This document shows, piece after piece, positions 53,060-62,144 of a stretch of 64,000 nucleotides of DNA (positions are counted from its first letter, which is position 1; every line of letters begins with the position of its first letter). Source of the DNA: Paenibacillus sp. VTT E-133291 (lineage in GTDB: Bacteria > Bacillota > Bacilli > Paenibacillales > Paenibacillaceae); contig NZ_NFVA01000029.1 of NCBI RefSeq assembly GCF_002264395.1, positions 1-64,000 on the forward strand, read 5' to 3'. Position numbers and translations under genes: made by a program. A model generated the notes under the pieces. The model ran no database searches. It was not told the DNA's origin and worked only from the letters and a program-made list of their open reading frames with translations.

Positions 53060-53287
53060 ATCTGAATCAATCGTATCACGTTCATTGACCTGTTGAACAG
53101 GCTAGAAATTAAATAGCGGTAAAAGTAGAAAATCATTAACAATAACAAAATATGCAGAGATTGAATAGAAATGAATGCGCTATATTTACATATAAATTGT
53201 ATTTAAGGAGGGGAAAAGAAAATCAGGGTCCGCTGCAAGTGAAAGTTAAAGCGCTTAAACTATTATTTGCGAAAAGAGGGAACGAGA

Positions 53288-56200
53288 GTGCAAAAGAAGG
53301 GTCATTTGAAAAGAAGGCTGCACCAATCCATTTCTTTGTTGCTCGTGCTTTTACTGCTGCCATACCAGATTGCAAATGCTGCACCTGCACCAGATGCTGT
53401 CGGTTCAGATTCAATACCCGGTGTAAAGACGATTGCCGAATGGGTGTTTGATGAGGCCGCTAAAAATGTGGGGGTAATCTCGGCTACATACGGCATCTAT
53501 GAGACAGCGTCTACTTTTCGCAATGTAGGCGGTGTGTTCGAGGATGTGGATGTAAGCAAGAAAGCGATCAGCTATCAGGGCTGGGATAATGGAAACGGGA
53601 AAAAGTATTGGCTTGCTACCGTGTCTACAACCGGGTTTGAGAAGATCACCTTATCCTCTGAGCAAAATTCATCCGGGTCAGGTCCGCGTGATTTTAAAGT
53701 GCAGACGAGTGTAGACCGACAAACGTGGGAGGATGTGCCGAATACGAATCTTAAAATGGCCGTCTCCAGTTTTGATTGCCCGGGAGATACCTGCAGATTG
53801 GTGAATACTCCCCTTCCAAACAGCAATGATCGGGAAATATTATATATTCGCTGGATCGTCAGCTCCGATAGCAACACTAGAGGGAATGATGAGGGCATAG
53901 GGGGTTCAGGTTCCAGTAGAATCCGAAATATCAAGGTGTCCGGCGAGCCGATCCCGGGGAAAGAACCTGTCATTCCTACTGTAGATCTTGTCCAGCAACC
54001 TGCAGACGGTTCTGGAAATGTGTCTCCCGAAGCTCCCGTTGAAATCAAATTCAACAAGGCCATTGCCCTTGATCCGGGCTATGCTGTCCGATTTGCCGAT
54101 GAGAACGATCAACCGGTTGATGGGGTTACACTTGAAGTCTTAAACAGAGATACTTTGCGGATAAACCATCCTCCGTTGACTTATGGGAAGTCTTACACGG
54201 TAACTGTACCCAAGGAGCTTATCAAGGGGGCAGATCTTGTGCCGCTGGTTCGGGAAGTTTCCTGGAATTTTGGCGTTCAGGATTCGCCTCTTGCCCCAAA
54301 ATCCATCAATATGACGTTTAACGGAGATCCAAAGACGAGCATTGCCTTGGCCTGGTACACGGATGCAATGACGGATACCGTGGTACAGGTTATAGAAGCC
54401 TCAAAGGTTATGGGGAACATTTTCCCGGAGAACGGGGCTTTGACCTATCAGGGAGAGGCCGATGAAATTGAGACCTTTATGAGTAAAAGCGATAGAAGCA
54501 CGAACCATAAAACGAAATTTATTAGTCATAAAGTCATTGCAGACCAGCTTCAACCGGGAACAGCTTACAAGTTTCGGGCAGGTAACGGAAAATCAGGTGA
54601 TTGGAGCTCTATCGGTTCGTTCACTACGGATGCTGCCGGCCACCAGCCTTTCCGTTTTATCGCCGGTTCCGATTCACAGGCTTCCAGCAAGTCTGACTTT
54701 GAGCCTTGGGGTGATACCTTCCGGAAAGCAGTTGATTATATAGGCGACCCTAAATTCCTGATCAGCGCCGGAGATCTGGTGGATAACGGTGATTTGGAGG
54801 AACAGTGGCAATGGATGCTAGGAGCAGCCCAGAATCAATTGCTGCAAGTGCCATATGTGCCTGTACTTGGCGGTCATGAGGTCATGGATTATGACGGAGA
54901 TGAGACGACACCGAATAACAACTTCTACAACCATTTCAACTTGCCGAAACAGGCTGTTGCGGACACCCATGAAGGCTCAGTGTATTCTTTTGAATACGGT
55001 GATGCACTCTATCTTGTCTTCAATTCGCAGTACTCGGGGGCACTTGCAGAGAATGGGAAAGATGTGGAATGGGCGGATGACCAATTCTGGGACCAAGTAG
55101 CCTGGATGAAGAGTACTGTCGCCCGCAGCGATAAGAAGTGGAAGTTTGTTACTTTTCACAAAAGCCCCTATGCAGCAGGCGACAACTCTGCACAATGGGA
55201 AGACGATCGCGTCCAGTTTTACAAGAAATACCTGATTCCCGCCTTTGACGAGATGGGCATTGATATGGTGTTCGAGGCTCATGATCATATGTATATGAGA
55301 TCCTTCCAAATGTACAATGATGAAGTTATTCCCAAGGAGAAGCTGACATTTGATAGAGAGGGCAATGCGCTCAACCCCAAAGGTACGGTCTATCTCATGT
55401 CCAATGCATTCGGAAATAAATTCTATTATAAGAACAATCAATATGAACTGGATGAGAATGGAGAACCCCGCGAGATTCGGGACGAAAACGGGAATCCGGT
55501 TCCTTATGATGATTACTTTGCAGCTATCGACGAACAGCCGGAGAAGAAGATGTTTACGGATGTTTCCATCACAGACCGGGTGCTTTCCTTTACAGCATAT
55601 ACCGCAGCCGTAGCAGATGAGAATCAGCCGGACACCGTTGGCGACGGCCTAAAAGCATATGACAAGTATGGGATCAAGCGAACGGACACCAAGCCGGACC
55701 CGGCGGAAGCAGTAAAGGTGAAATTGAACGGCCGCAAGGCGGTTCTGACCTGGAGTGCACCTTCCGCAAGTAGAGAACCAGTAAGAGGATTCCGGATTTA
55801 TGAGAAGAATGACAAGGTGAAGACACACTGGAGTATATATGTGCCGGTAGCGGAAGGTCAAACGGAATACACCTACACGGTAGATGATATCAATCCTGCA
55901 AAAAAATATGAATTTATCGTCAAAACGGTCGGCACAAGAATTAATTCAGATCCGGTTGAAGTCAGAACAATCGAAGGTCCAAGCGAGTCGGAGCCGCCTT
56001 CAGCACCTTCTGATTTAAAAGGAGCTGCGGTTTCTCCTTACCAAATCAACCTGAAATGGACGGCTTCGGCCGGTAACATTCAGGCAGCAGGCTACAACGT
56101 ATACCGCAACGGCAGCAAAGTCGGCACGACGAAGGAAATCTCCTACGGCGATACCGGGTTAACTCCGGATACGGCCTATAGTTATACTGTGAAGGCCTAT

Positions 56201-58447
56201 AATGCAGAAGAGATGGAATCGCTGGCGAGTAATACCGTTCAAGTAACGACCAAACCTTCATCCACTGGAGCGGGTGTCCATAAGGCATTTCCGCAGCATA
56301 CGTCTTATGTGGCCGGCTCCATTAAGCCGAATCACTTGACTCAGGCCCAACTGGACGCTACGGTGGGCAGATTATATACCGAGTGGAAAACGAAATATCT
56401 GAAACAAAATCCATATCAGTCAGACCAATATTACGTATGGTATAGCGATGGTGACTGGTTTGAGAATAACGAGATTACAGTTTCGGAAGCACATGGCTAC
56501 GGAATGCTGATTACCGCTTTGCTCGCGGGTCATGATCCGGAGGCTAAGAAGTATTTTGACGGGATGTATCGCTATTTCAGAGCACATCCAAGTGAAATCA
56601 ATCCCGATTTAATGGCATGGCAGCAAGCGGATACCGGCACCGAAATTATTGATATCAATGGTGTGGATTCGGCAACCGACGGCGATATGGATATTGCTTA
56701 CGCTCTTCTGCTTGCCGACAGCCAATGGGGCAGCAGCGGGGAAATTAACTACTTGTCCCAGGCCAAAAAGGTAATCAACGCCATTATGAAAAGCGATGTC
56801 AACCATTCCGAGTGGACATTGAAATTGGCGGATTGGGTCAGTGACAATGATTCCACGTTCGGCAATGCTACACGTCCTTCCGATTTTATGCTGCAGCATC
56901 TGAAAGATTTTAAAAATGTATCCGGAGACCCCAATTGGGATCGTGTTACCGATAAGACGTACAACATCATTAATAGTCTGTATGAAAATTACAGTCCCAA
57001 AGCCGGTTTGTTGCCGGATTTTGTATTCAAGGATGATACGGATGGGCAATACAAACCAGTAAGCCAGAAGATATGGGATACCCCGGATGGATACTTCCTG
57101 GAATCGGAAAATGACGGGGATTACAACTACAACTCTTCCCGTATTCCCTGGCGGATCAGTACGGATTATCTCCTGACAGGTGATAACCGGGCTAAAGAGC
57201 AGCTCAGCACGCTGAACCGCTGGATTCGGGCCAAGGCGGATAATGATCCGGCCATGATCCTTGCGGGATATAAGCTGGACGGCACAGAGGCAATCAATGA
57301 TTATGCAGACACATCCTTCTCCGCACCGATGATGGTCAGCGCCATGATTGATTCATCCAATCAGGAGTGGCTGAATAGATTATGGGATTATAATGCGGCT
57401 GTTTCCACCGAAGACGATTTATATTTTGGCAATAATTTGCGTCTGCTCAGCATGATTGTGGCATCCGGCAACTGGTGGACACCAACCATCGTTGATACTG
57501 AGGCTCCCATGGAACCAACAATAGAGAGAGCGGAAGCGGTATCCAGCTCTGCTATTGATCTAAAATGGACACCTTCCACGGATAATTTGGGAGTAACGGG
57601 ATACAGGATTTACCGCAATGACGTTGAAATCAAGACACTGGAGGCAACAGAATACAGAGATAGCGGTTTATCTGCGGATACCCAGTACAAATACTATATT
57701 ATAGCTGTTGATGCAGCAGGAAATACGTCCAAGATAAGCAATGTGAGAATCGTATCTACATTAAAGGCCAGCGGGGACGGTGGCTCGGGCAGCGGCGGAG
57801 GTGGTAACCCGACTCCAACGCCAACGCCGGCAGCTCCGAAGCCAAGTGAAGGTCCGTCGACAACACCGGCACCCACACCGGAACTGCAGCCCAAGAAACC
57901 TGTTTTCAGTGATATCGGCAGCCATTTGTGGGCCAAAGAGGCTATTGAAGCTCTGGCGGCTAAAGGAATCGTTCAGGGAACGTCGAGTACTTTCTTTGAA
58001 CCGGGCGCCAAGATGAAAAGAGCGGACTTTATATTGCTTCTGGTCAGAGCGTTTGATTTAAAGACTGGTTTTGAAGTGAGCTTCGCGGATGCCGATCAGG
58101 ACGCATACTATTATGAAGCGCTGGGAATCGCCAAACAATTGGGCATTGCCAGCGGAGTCGGCGGCAACAGGTTCAATCCGGGAGCAGAGATTTCCCGGCA
58201 GGATATGATGGTATTTATCGTAAGAGCATTGCAGAAGTCAGGAAAATTAGCAGAAGCCGGTTCCATCTCCGACTTTGGCAAATTTGCGGATGCCTCTAAA
58301 GTGGCTGATTATGCCGTGAAGGCAGCAGCCGTACTGGTCAGGGAGGGCATTGTCCTTGGTGACGGGAAATTGCTCCATCCAACGGGAGCTGCAACCCGCG
58401 CCGAAACGGCGGTTCTTTTTTACAGAATCATTAATAAATATTATTAA
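53288..58447 (+). CDS. SLH-anchored metallophosphoesterase / GH8 glycosidase fusion
   Basis: 1719-residue exoenzyme. Signal peptide ending ANA-A near 28; an N-terminal beta domain (to about 215); an Ig-like Big_5-type domain; a fibronectin-like PAP-N-type domain (to about 450). A calcineurin-like phosphoesterase follows (about 455-795; GDLVDNG, GGHE, FHKSPY, AHDHMYMRS). Two fibronectin III domains (about 808-990), a GH8 domain (about 995-1398; proton donor E1067 in VSEAHGYG, acidic cluster D1131/D1133/D1135), a third FnIII, a Pro/Thr linker and three SLH motifs complete it. The usual GNH[ED] motif reads GGHE (G529). GTG start at 53288, 8 nt after AGAGG. Chitosan, beta-glucan or a phosphorylated glycan are possible substrates. 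Confidence 0.88.
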   Translation: MQKKGHLKRRLHQSISLLLVLLLLPYQIANAAPAPDAVGSDSIPGVKTIAEWVFDEAAKNVGVISATYGIYETASTFRNVGGVFEDVDVSKKAISYQGWDNGNGKKYWLATVSTTGFEKITLSSEQNSSGSGPRDFKVQTSVDRQTWEDVPNTNLKMAVSSFDCPGDTCRLVNTPLPNSNDREILYIRWIVSSDSNTRGNDEGIGGSGSSRIRNIKVSGEPIPGKEPVIPTVDLVQQPADGSGNVSPEAPVEIKFNKAIALDPGYAVRFADENDQPVDGVTLEVLNRDTLRINHPPLTYGKSYTVTVPKELIKGADLVPLVREVSWNFGVQDSPLAPKSINMTFNGDPKTSIALAWYTDAMTDTVVQVIEASKVMGNIFPENGALTYQGEADEIETFMSKSDRSTNHKTKFISHKVIADQLQPGTAYKFRAGNGKSGDWSSIGSFTTDAAGHQPFRFIAGSDSQASSKSDFEPWGDTFRKAVDYIGDPKFLISAGDLVDNGDLEEQWQWMLGAAQNQLLQVPYVPVLGGHEVMDYDGDETTPNNNFYNHFNLPKQAVADTHEGSVYSFEYGDALYLVFNSQYSGALAENGKDVEWADDQFWDQVAWMKSTVARSDKKWKFVTFHKSPYAAGDNSAQWEDDRVQFYKKYLIPAFDEMGIDMVFEAHDHMYMRSFQMYNDEVIPKEKLTFDREGNALNPKGTVYLMSNAFGNKFYYKNNQYELDENGEPREIRDENGNPVPYDDYFAAIDEQPEKKMFTDVSITDRVLSFTAYTAAVADENQPDTVGDGLKAYDKYGIKRTDTKPDPAEAVKVKLNGRKAVLTWSAPSASREPVRGFRIYEKNDKVKTHWSIYVPVAEGQTEYTYTVDDINPAKKYEFIVKTVGTRINSDPVEVRTIEGPSESEPPSAPSDLKGAAVSPYQINLKWTASAGNIQAAGYNVYRNGSKVGTTKEISYGDTGLTPDTAYSYTVKAYNAEEMESLASNTVQVTTKPSSTGAGVHKAFPQHTSYVAGSIKPNHLTQAQLDATVGRLYTEWKTKYLKQNPYQSDQYYVWYSDGDWFENNEITVSEAHGYGMLITALLAGHDPEAKKYFDGMYRYFRAHPSEINPDLMAWQQADTGTEIIDINGVDSATDGDMDIAYALLLADSQWGSSGEINYLSQAKKVINAIMKSDVNHSEWTLKLADWVSDNDSTFGNATRPSDFMLQHLKDFKNVSGDPNWDRVTDKTYNIINSLYENYSPKAGLLPDFVFKDDTDGQYKPVSQKIWDTPDGYFLESENDGDYNYNSSRIPWRISTDYLLTGDNRAKEQLSTLNRWIRAKADNDPAMILAGYKLDGTEAINDYADTSFSAPMMVSAMIDSSNQEWLNRLWDYNAAVSTEDDLYFGNNLRLLSMIVASGNWWTPTIVDTEAPMEPTIERAEAVSSSAIDLKWTPSTDNLGVTGYRIYRNDVEIKTLEATEYRDSGLSADTQYKYYIIAVDAAGNTSKISNVRIVSTLKASGDGGSGSGGGGNPTPTPTPAAPKPSEGPSTTPAPTPELQPKKPVFSDIGSHLWAKEAIEALAAKGIVQGTSSTFFEPGAKMKRADFILLLVRAFDLKTGFEVSFADADQDAYYYEALGIAKQLGIASGVGGNRFNPGAEISRQDMMVFIVRALQKSGKLAEAGSISDFGKFADASKVADYAVKAAAVLVREGIVLGDGKLLHPTGAATRAETAVLFYRIINKYY

Positions 58448-58451
58448 TCCA

Positions 58452-58500
58452 AAAGGCCGTCAGCCCGTTCCAATGGACCGGGCTGTTGGTCTTTTATTTT
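58452..58500 (+). terminator. Terminator of the phosphoesterase-GH8 gene
   Basis: CAGCCCG / CGGGCTG with flanking partial pairing (GGCC, GGTC), followed by TTTTATTTT. Confidence 0.75.
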
Positions 58501-58650
58501 CCATATAGACGGCCTGTTTCAATCTTCTAAAGTATCCTGTGTCCGCCAATCCGCTTGTATAGAGCCCTAACTTGCCTTTATATCCTCGGCACCGTCCCGG
58601 CTTCTGCCGCATATGCTGTAGCAGGGCGTTTGAGCAAAGGAGACATGAAG

Positions 58651-58938
58651 GTGCAGAATAAAATAACCAAAGTCCTGCAGCACATGGCCCATACACACGA
58701 ACAGATGGCGCGGATACTAGATGCTGAGCGCCACGTGGCTGTCCGTATGTCGCAAATTGTCCACGATCTGCCAGATGCAGATCCCGGTTTTGACGGTATC
58801 AGCGGGATGATCGAAAGCTCAACTCAAGTAAACAAGAATATTATTGCTTACTTGAACGCACTTGCAGATCTGGAAGAAGCGATGGCTGAAGGGGTAGGCA
58901 GAGTAATTAAGGAATTGAACGGTCAAGAAGAAGAGTAA
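58651..58938 (+). CDS. Small helical protein of unknown function (paralogue A)
   Basis: I do not recognise the family. The 95-residue product, MQNKITKVLQHMAHTHEQMARIL and so on, is almost all predicted helix with heptad-like spacing of Ile, Leu and Ala. GTG at 58651 lies 8 nt after AAAGGAG; an ATG at 58645 is too close. It opens a four-gene operon. The pattern (A)-x-ILxA in the first third recurs in the next two genes, so the three are probably paralogues that pack together. Confidence 0.7.
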   Translation: MQNKITKVLQHMAHTHEQMARILDAERHVAVRMSQIVHDLPDADPGFDGISGMIESSTQVNKNIIAYLNALADLEEAMAEGVGRVIKELNGQEEE

Positions 58939-58962
58939 CGCTATAGGAGCAGGAGGCGGATG

Positions 58963-59307
58963 ATGAGCAGAGAAAAGGCTTATCTGCAAATGCTGGAGTC
59001 GACCGCCACTATCCAGTGGAACATTGCAATGATTCTGGAAGCTAAGGCGGTTGAAGCTGAAAAGGTAAAACAGTGGGCACAACATCATATCCACGCTAGA
59101 GCTTTCGAATCTCATGAAGAGCAGCTAAAGGAATCTCTCTCCATTCACGAAGTTATCGTGGAGATGGTCGAAGGGCTGACTAAATTGGAGAATGGACTCT
59201 ACAGCAATTTAAAAGCAGTGCTGGGCAGTGGGGAAGATGATGGTGGCGGGGAAGGTTTTGGAGACATGTCAGGTGATGGGTTCAGTTTTGGAGAAGACAG
59301 CAAATGA
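58963..59307 (+). CDS. Small helical protein of unknown function (paralogue B)
   Basis: 114 residues, unrecognised. The helical N-terminal two thirds (LESTATIQWNIAMILEAKAVEAEK) resemble paralogue A. The tail is Gly/Asp/Glu-rich (GSGEDDGGGEGFGDMSGDG). AGGAGG lies 6 nt before the ATG at 58963 (an ATG at 58960 is closer). Its stop overlaps the next start as ATGA. The acidic tail could bind the basic protein encoded two genes later. Confidence 0.7.
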   Translation: MSREKAYLQMLESTATIQWNIAMILEAKAVEAEKVKQWAQHHIHARAFESHEEQLKESLSIHEVIVEMVEGLTKLENGLYSNLKAVLGSGEDDGGGEGFGDMSGDGFSFGEDSK

Positions 59308-59606
59308 GCGGGGACCGTCTCTCTGAACATGCCGTCAAGCTGGAGATGATCCGCTCCATTTCGCGCAGTCAGGCTGCTTTGGCGGCCATCTTGGAGAGCA
59401 TCGCCGAATTGACGGGGCAATCTGAGCTGACGGCCCGCAAATTGAGCGACAATATCAGAATCTTAAGTGGGTATCAGAGCGCGATGTGCCGGATGATGTC
59501 CGGGATTTCACTGCATCAACCGAAACGGGGAATTCCTGCTGCGCCATGGCTGAGCAAGGCATACGCCGTAGGAACCTCCAGAGATCATGGAGCACAGGAG
59601 GAATAG
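59304..59606 (+). CDS. Small helical protein of unknown function (paralogue C)
   Basis: 100 residues, unrecognised. The helical core (VKLEMIRSISRSQAALAAIL, then ELTARKLSDNIRIL) has the same layout as paralogues A and B. The C-terminus is polar and Pro/Gly-containing. It is coupled to paralogue B by an ATGA overlap, and the basic protein follows four bases after its stop. Confidence 0.68.
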   Translation: MSGDRLSEHAVKLEMIRSISRSQAALAAILESIAELTGQSELTARKLSDNIRILSGYQSAMCRMMSGISLHQPKRGIPAAPWLSKAYAVGTSRDHGAQEE

Positions 59607-59610
59607 AGGC

Positions 59611-60027
59611 ATGAAGAAAAAGAGTCTTAGAACATTACGTTCAGGCAGAACCCGCAGACGCACACTACTGCTCTCGCGGAAAACGAAAGTGCGTAGAGGT
59701 CTAGCCCGCAAACCCCGCAGAGGACTTTCTCGGAAAATCGTTCGTTATGGAAAGACGAAGAAGGGTCTTTTGGTACGAAAGAAAAGAAGACTTCGCCGCA
59801 AGCTTGTTCGAAAGGTGAGGGTTATACAAGCACCAGTTCATGTAGTGCCGGTTATCGAGGCTCCACCTGCTCCACAGGTCATTCCGCTCCCCCCGGATCT
59901 TGGCGTTTCGCCGGAAACGCCGCCGGCAGACGCCTTTCAGCAGGGCTACACCGAAGCATACAACGTGGGGTTCGATGCCGGTTTCGCCAAGGGCTTCGAG
60001 GACGGGCATAAGCTGGAGTTTAACTGA
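59611..60027 (+). CDS. Highly basic small protein with glycine-tetrad C-terminus
   Basis: 138 residues, unrecognised. The first 80 are extraordinarily rich in Arg and Lys (for example TRRRTLLLSRKTKVRRGLAR). A Pro/Val linker follows. The end has glycine every four to six residues (YNVGFDAGFAKGFEDGHK). Such a basic block recalls spore-coat or nucleic-acid-binding proteins and the Arg-rich tails of the two glycosyltransferases 10 kb upstream. The ATG at 59611 lies 9 nt after AGGAGG. Last gene of the small operon. Confidence 0.72.
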   Translation: MKKKSLRTLRSGRTRRRTLLLSRKTKVRRGLARKPRRGLSRKIVRYGKTKKGLLVRKKRRLRRKLVRKVRVIQAPVHVVPVIEAPPAPQVIPLPPDLGVSPETPPADAFQQGYTEAYNVGFDAGFAKGFEDGHKLEFN

Positions 60028-60233
60028 GCAGCGGCAGGTAAGTTAAGAGGAAGGGACCCGGAGATCTAATCTATGACGCGTTATTCTGATCTTTCGTGTC
60101 CCTCAGCTTAGAGGGATTGCATCCTCTCTGGAATCATCCTACTATCGGAATTTGTCTCCGAATATGATAGACTTCTAAAACGAGAATCTATTCAGAGGTT
60201 TTCAGATGTCGATAAGAAAGAGGGGATAGCAGG

Positions 60234-60752
60234 ATGCAAGTAGGAAATGGAATTAGAAAAGCTAGACAGGATGAGATCGAAGAGATCATGGAATTGATCT
60301 CAAAATGTGTACAAGTTATGCAGGCCGCTGGAAGCGACCAGTGGGATGAGAGCTATCCGAATAAAGAGATTATCGAACTGGATATCGCACAGGGTACCTT
60401 ATATGTATGTGAAGAAGATCAAACTATCGCGGGTATTCTTGTACTGGATGAGAATGCTTCTGAGGAATATAAGAAGATCGAGTGGAAGCAAAATCAAGGG
60501 CCACATCTGATTATGCATCGTTTAGCAGTTCATCCACATATTCAGGGAAAAGGGATTGCAACTAGACTAATTGCTTTCGCGGAGGATTACGCAGCGCGTA
60601 ATGGTTACACAAGTATTCGGCTGGATACTTATGCGAAGAATACTAGAGCACTGGAAATCTATCCTCGCCTTGGTTATGACCATAGAGGTGAAGTGAGTTT
60701 TCCGAACCGGACGGCGAACTTTCCAGTATTCGAGAAGGTGCTGAGGGTTTGA
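60234..60752 (+). CDS. GNAT family N-acetyltransferase
   Basis: 172-residue acetyltransferase. The acetyl-CoA motif is MHRLAVHPHIQGKGIATRLI (about 95-114) with Q-G-K-G-I-A at the pyrophosphate loop. LDTYAKNTRALEIYPRLGY is the usual C-terminal motif B. The substrate is unknown. AGAGGGG lies 9 nt before the ATG. It stands alone; several small imperfect hairpins fill 60028-60233. Confidence 0.85.
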   Translation: MQVGNGIRKARQDEIEEIMELISKCVQVMQAAGSDQWDESYPNKEIIELDIAQGTLYVCEEDQTIAGILVLDENASEEYKKIEWKQNQGPHLIMHRLAVHPHIQGKGIATRLIAFAEDYAARNGYTSIRLDTYAKNTRALEIYPRLGYDHRGEVSFPNRTANFPVFEKVLRV

Positions 60753-60943
60753 GATGGTGAATTGATATAAAAGTGGTGTAAGGATACGAGATCACTCTAC
60801 TGATCCTGCCACTGAAGTGTTAGCAGGAATGCAATCTAATGGATAACTAGGAAAATCAAATTATCTATGAACTGTTATTAATTTCATGCTGAATATGTAA
60901 GAGATCATTACTTTCCAGAATAAAGATTGCGTGAGTGACATCT

Positions 60944-60972
60944 AAGAGGCCTCTGAAATAGAGGTTTTTTTG
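60944..60972 (+). terminator. Terminator-like hairpin after the acetyltransferase
   Basis: CCTC / GAGG within AGAGGCCTCTGAAATAGAGG, followed by seven T. It lies nearly 200 bases after the acetyltransferase stop, so it may end another transcript. Confidence 0.55.
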
Positions 60973-61036
60973 TGTTTTAATTTGAAAAATAAGCAATATA
61001 TGATATTTCTAACTGGATTAATATGTAATTAATTGT

Positions 61037-61300
61037 AAGGTTGTATTTGATCGAATATACGAGTATTTTGATATGCAAGGTGAAATGTTAGACGATGTTG
61101 CATTCCCGCAAATCCTTGACGGAAAAAGTACGTTAGTTAAATTATTATTGGGTTTTTACAGACTTGAGAGATCATATTAGTTGTAATGAAATAAATATAT
61201 TAGAAATAGACGTCGAAGCACTTCGTGGGAAAATTAGCTATGTCTCCCAAGATATAAATTTATTTAATATGAGATTATATCGCCATAGTTTGTTAAACAG
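61037..61300 (+). pseudogene. Degraded ABC exporter (ATPase fragment)
   Basis: Frame-by-frame reading gives RIYEYFD then GKSTLVKLLLGFYRLERSY (Walker A with downstream helix, from 61121), then a stop. In another frame NEINILEIDVEALRGKISY and VSQDINLFN (Q-loop) follow. This order is that of an ABC-type peptide/lantibiotic exporter, between the membrane domain and the Q-loop. The stretch before GKST has lost sequence, and no signature or Walker B motif remains. It is therefore a deletion- and frameshift-ruined relic. Confidence 0.8.
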
Positions 61301-61336
61301 CTGGAACCCTTGGATTTTAAAAGGAGTGATTTGTAA

Positions 61337-61855
61337 TTGAACCGTTCGGTTAAGTTAATGGTTATTGCATGTGCGATTTTATGGTTGGGCGGTTGTGGAG
61401 GTTTTGCGAGTAAACAAGAGAATGTGTTTAATAATGAGAACAGATTATTGGAGGTTGGGGACAGTTTTACATTTTCAAATAAAAAGGGGGAAATCAACGA
61501 GGAACACGCTATTATTCAATACAGTGGATTTTCTGGGGTGTATACGGTCTGGCGAATGAATTCCCAAGAAGATATTTCATTGAAAATAAAAATACAGGGT
61601 AATAACAAACGCGGAAAATTTAAGTTAATTCAGACTACAGCAGATCAGCAATTAACCACTATTTGGAGTGGGGAAAAGGATGAAGAAGTTATTCTAAATA
61701 TTCCTAAAGGTAGTAGTGCTATTAAATGGGTTGGACAAAAGGCAGCCGGAGAGTTAAATATACAATTGGATACCGAAGATGGACTGGAGGTTGAACCTCA
61801 AGCTGATTTGTTTAATGGGGAGCTATTTGAGGGTGGACTCTTTGGAGAAGAATAA
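61337..61855 (+). CDS. Small lipoprotein of unknown function
   Basis: 172-residue predicted lipoprotein. The signal MNRSVKLMVIACAILWLGG ends in the lipobox LGGC (C20). The mature part is beta-rich and acidic, with a Glu/Phe/Gly-rich end. I do not recognise the family. TTG start with GGAGTGA about 9-11 nt upstream. It follows the ABC exporter relic directly, so it may be the surviving accessory gene of a lost transporter locus. Its AT-richness stands out from the flanks. Confidence 0.7.
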   Translation: MNRSVKLMVIACAILWLGGCGGFASKQENVFNNENRLLEVGDSFTFSNKKGEINEEHAIIQYSGFSGVYTVWRMNSQEDISLKIKIQGNNKRGKFKLIQTTADQQLTTIWSGEKDEEVILNIPKGSSAIKWVGQKAAGELNIQLDTEDGLEVEPQADLFNGELFEGGLFGEE

Positions 61856-61932
61856 TTGTGTTATGAAAAGTGACGTATTAAGGTGAAGTATGATCATTTA
61901 ACAAAAATAAATCTGTATTTATGTTATATATA

Positions 61933-61962
61933 TTGACATTAAAGTTGTCTTTCAATTACTAT
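61933..61962 (+). promoter_or_regulatory. Promoter of the riboswitch-amidohydrolase transcript
   Basis: TTGACA (61933-61938) and TACTAT (61957-61962) are 18 bp apart. Transcription would start near 61969, about 27 bases before the aptamer. Confidence 0.65.
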
Positions 61963-61995
61963 TGGATTATTCAACGTACAAATGAATAGTCCTTT

Positions 61996-62063
61996 TTTTC
62001 GTATATCCTTAATAATTGGTTTAAGGGTCTCTACCGGAAACCGTAAATTTCTGGCTACGAAAA
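61996..62063 (+). ncRNA. Purine riboswitch aptamer, guanine-type
   Basis: P1 pairs TTTTCGTA (61996-62003) with TACGAAAA (62056-62063). P2 is CCTTAA / TTAAGG, and P3 lies within CCGGAAACCGTAAATTTCTGG. The junction GGTCTCTACC carries the conserved J2/3 uridines. The 3' junction reads GGCTACG; the C at the position of C74 of xpt predicts guanine or hypoxanthine rather than adenine (which needs U). Confidence 0.88.
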
Positions 62064-62093
62064 TATGTTACGGCATATTTTTGTGGCCTTTTT
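62053..62093 (+). terminator. Expression-platform terminator that uses the P1 3' strand
   Basis: GGCTACGAAAATATG (62053-62067) pairs with CATATTTTTGTGGCC (62074-62088) over 15 bp with two G-U wobbles, followed by five T. The 5' arm contains the whole 3' strand of aptamer P1, so aptamer and terminator exclude each other. Ligand binding should therefore allow read-through. Confidence 0.8.
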
Positions 62094-62144
62094 GTGTTAC
62101 ACCGTGAAACGGCAAACGAATGAACAATGAGGGGGATAAGGACA

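Noticed and set aside
53205-53213. Strong AAGGAGGGG in the leader of the GH8 fusion
   Set aside because: No ATG, GTG or TTG follows at a usable distance, so I do not call a gene there.
53152-53451. Plus-strand 99-codon frame before the GH8 fusion
   Set aside because: It overlaps the signal peptide of the real gene in another frame, has an implausible Cys/Arg-rich end and lacks a ribosome-binding site.
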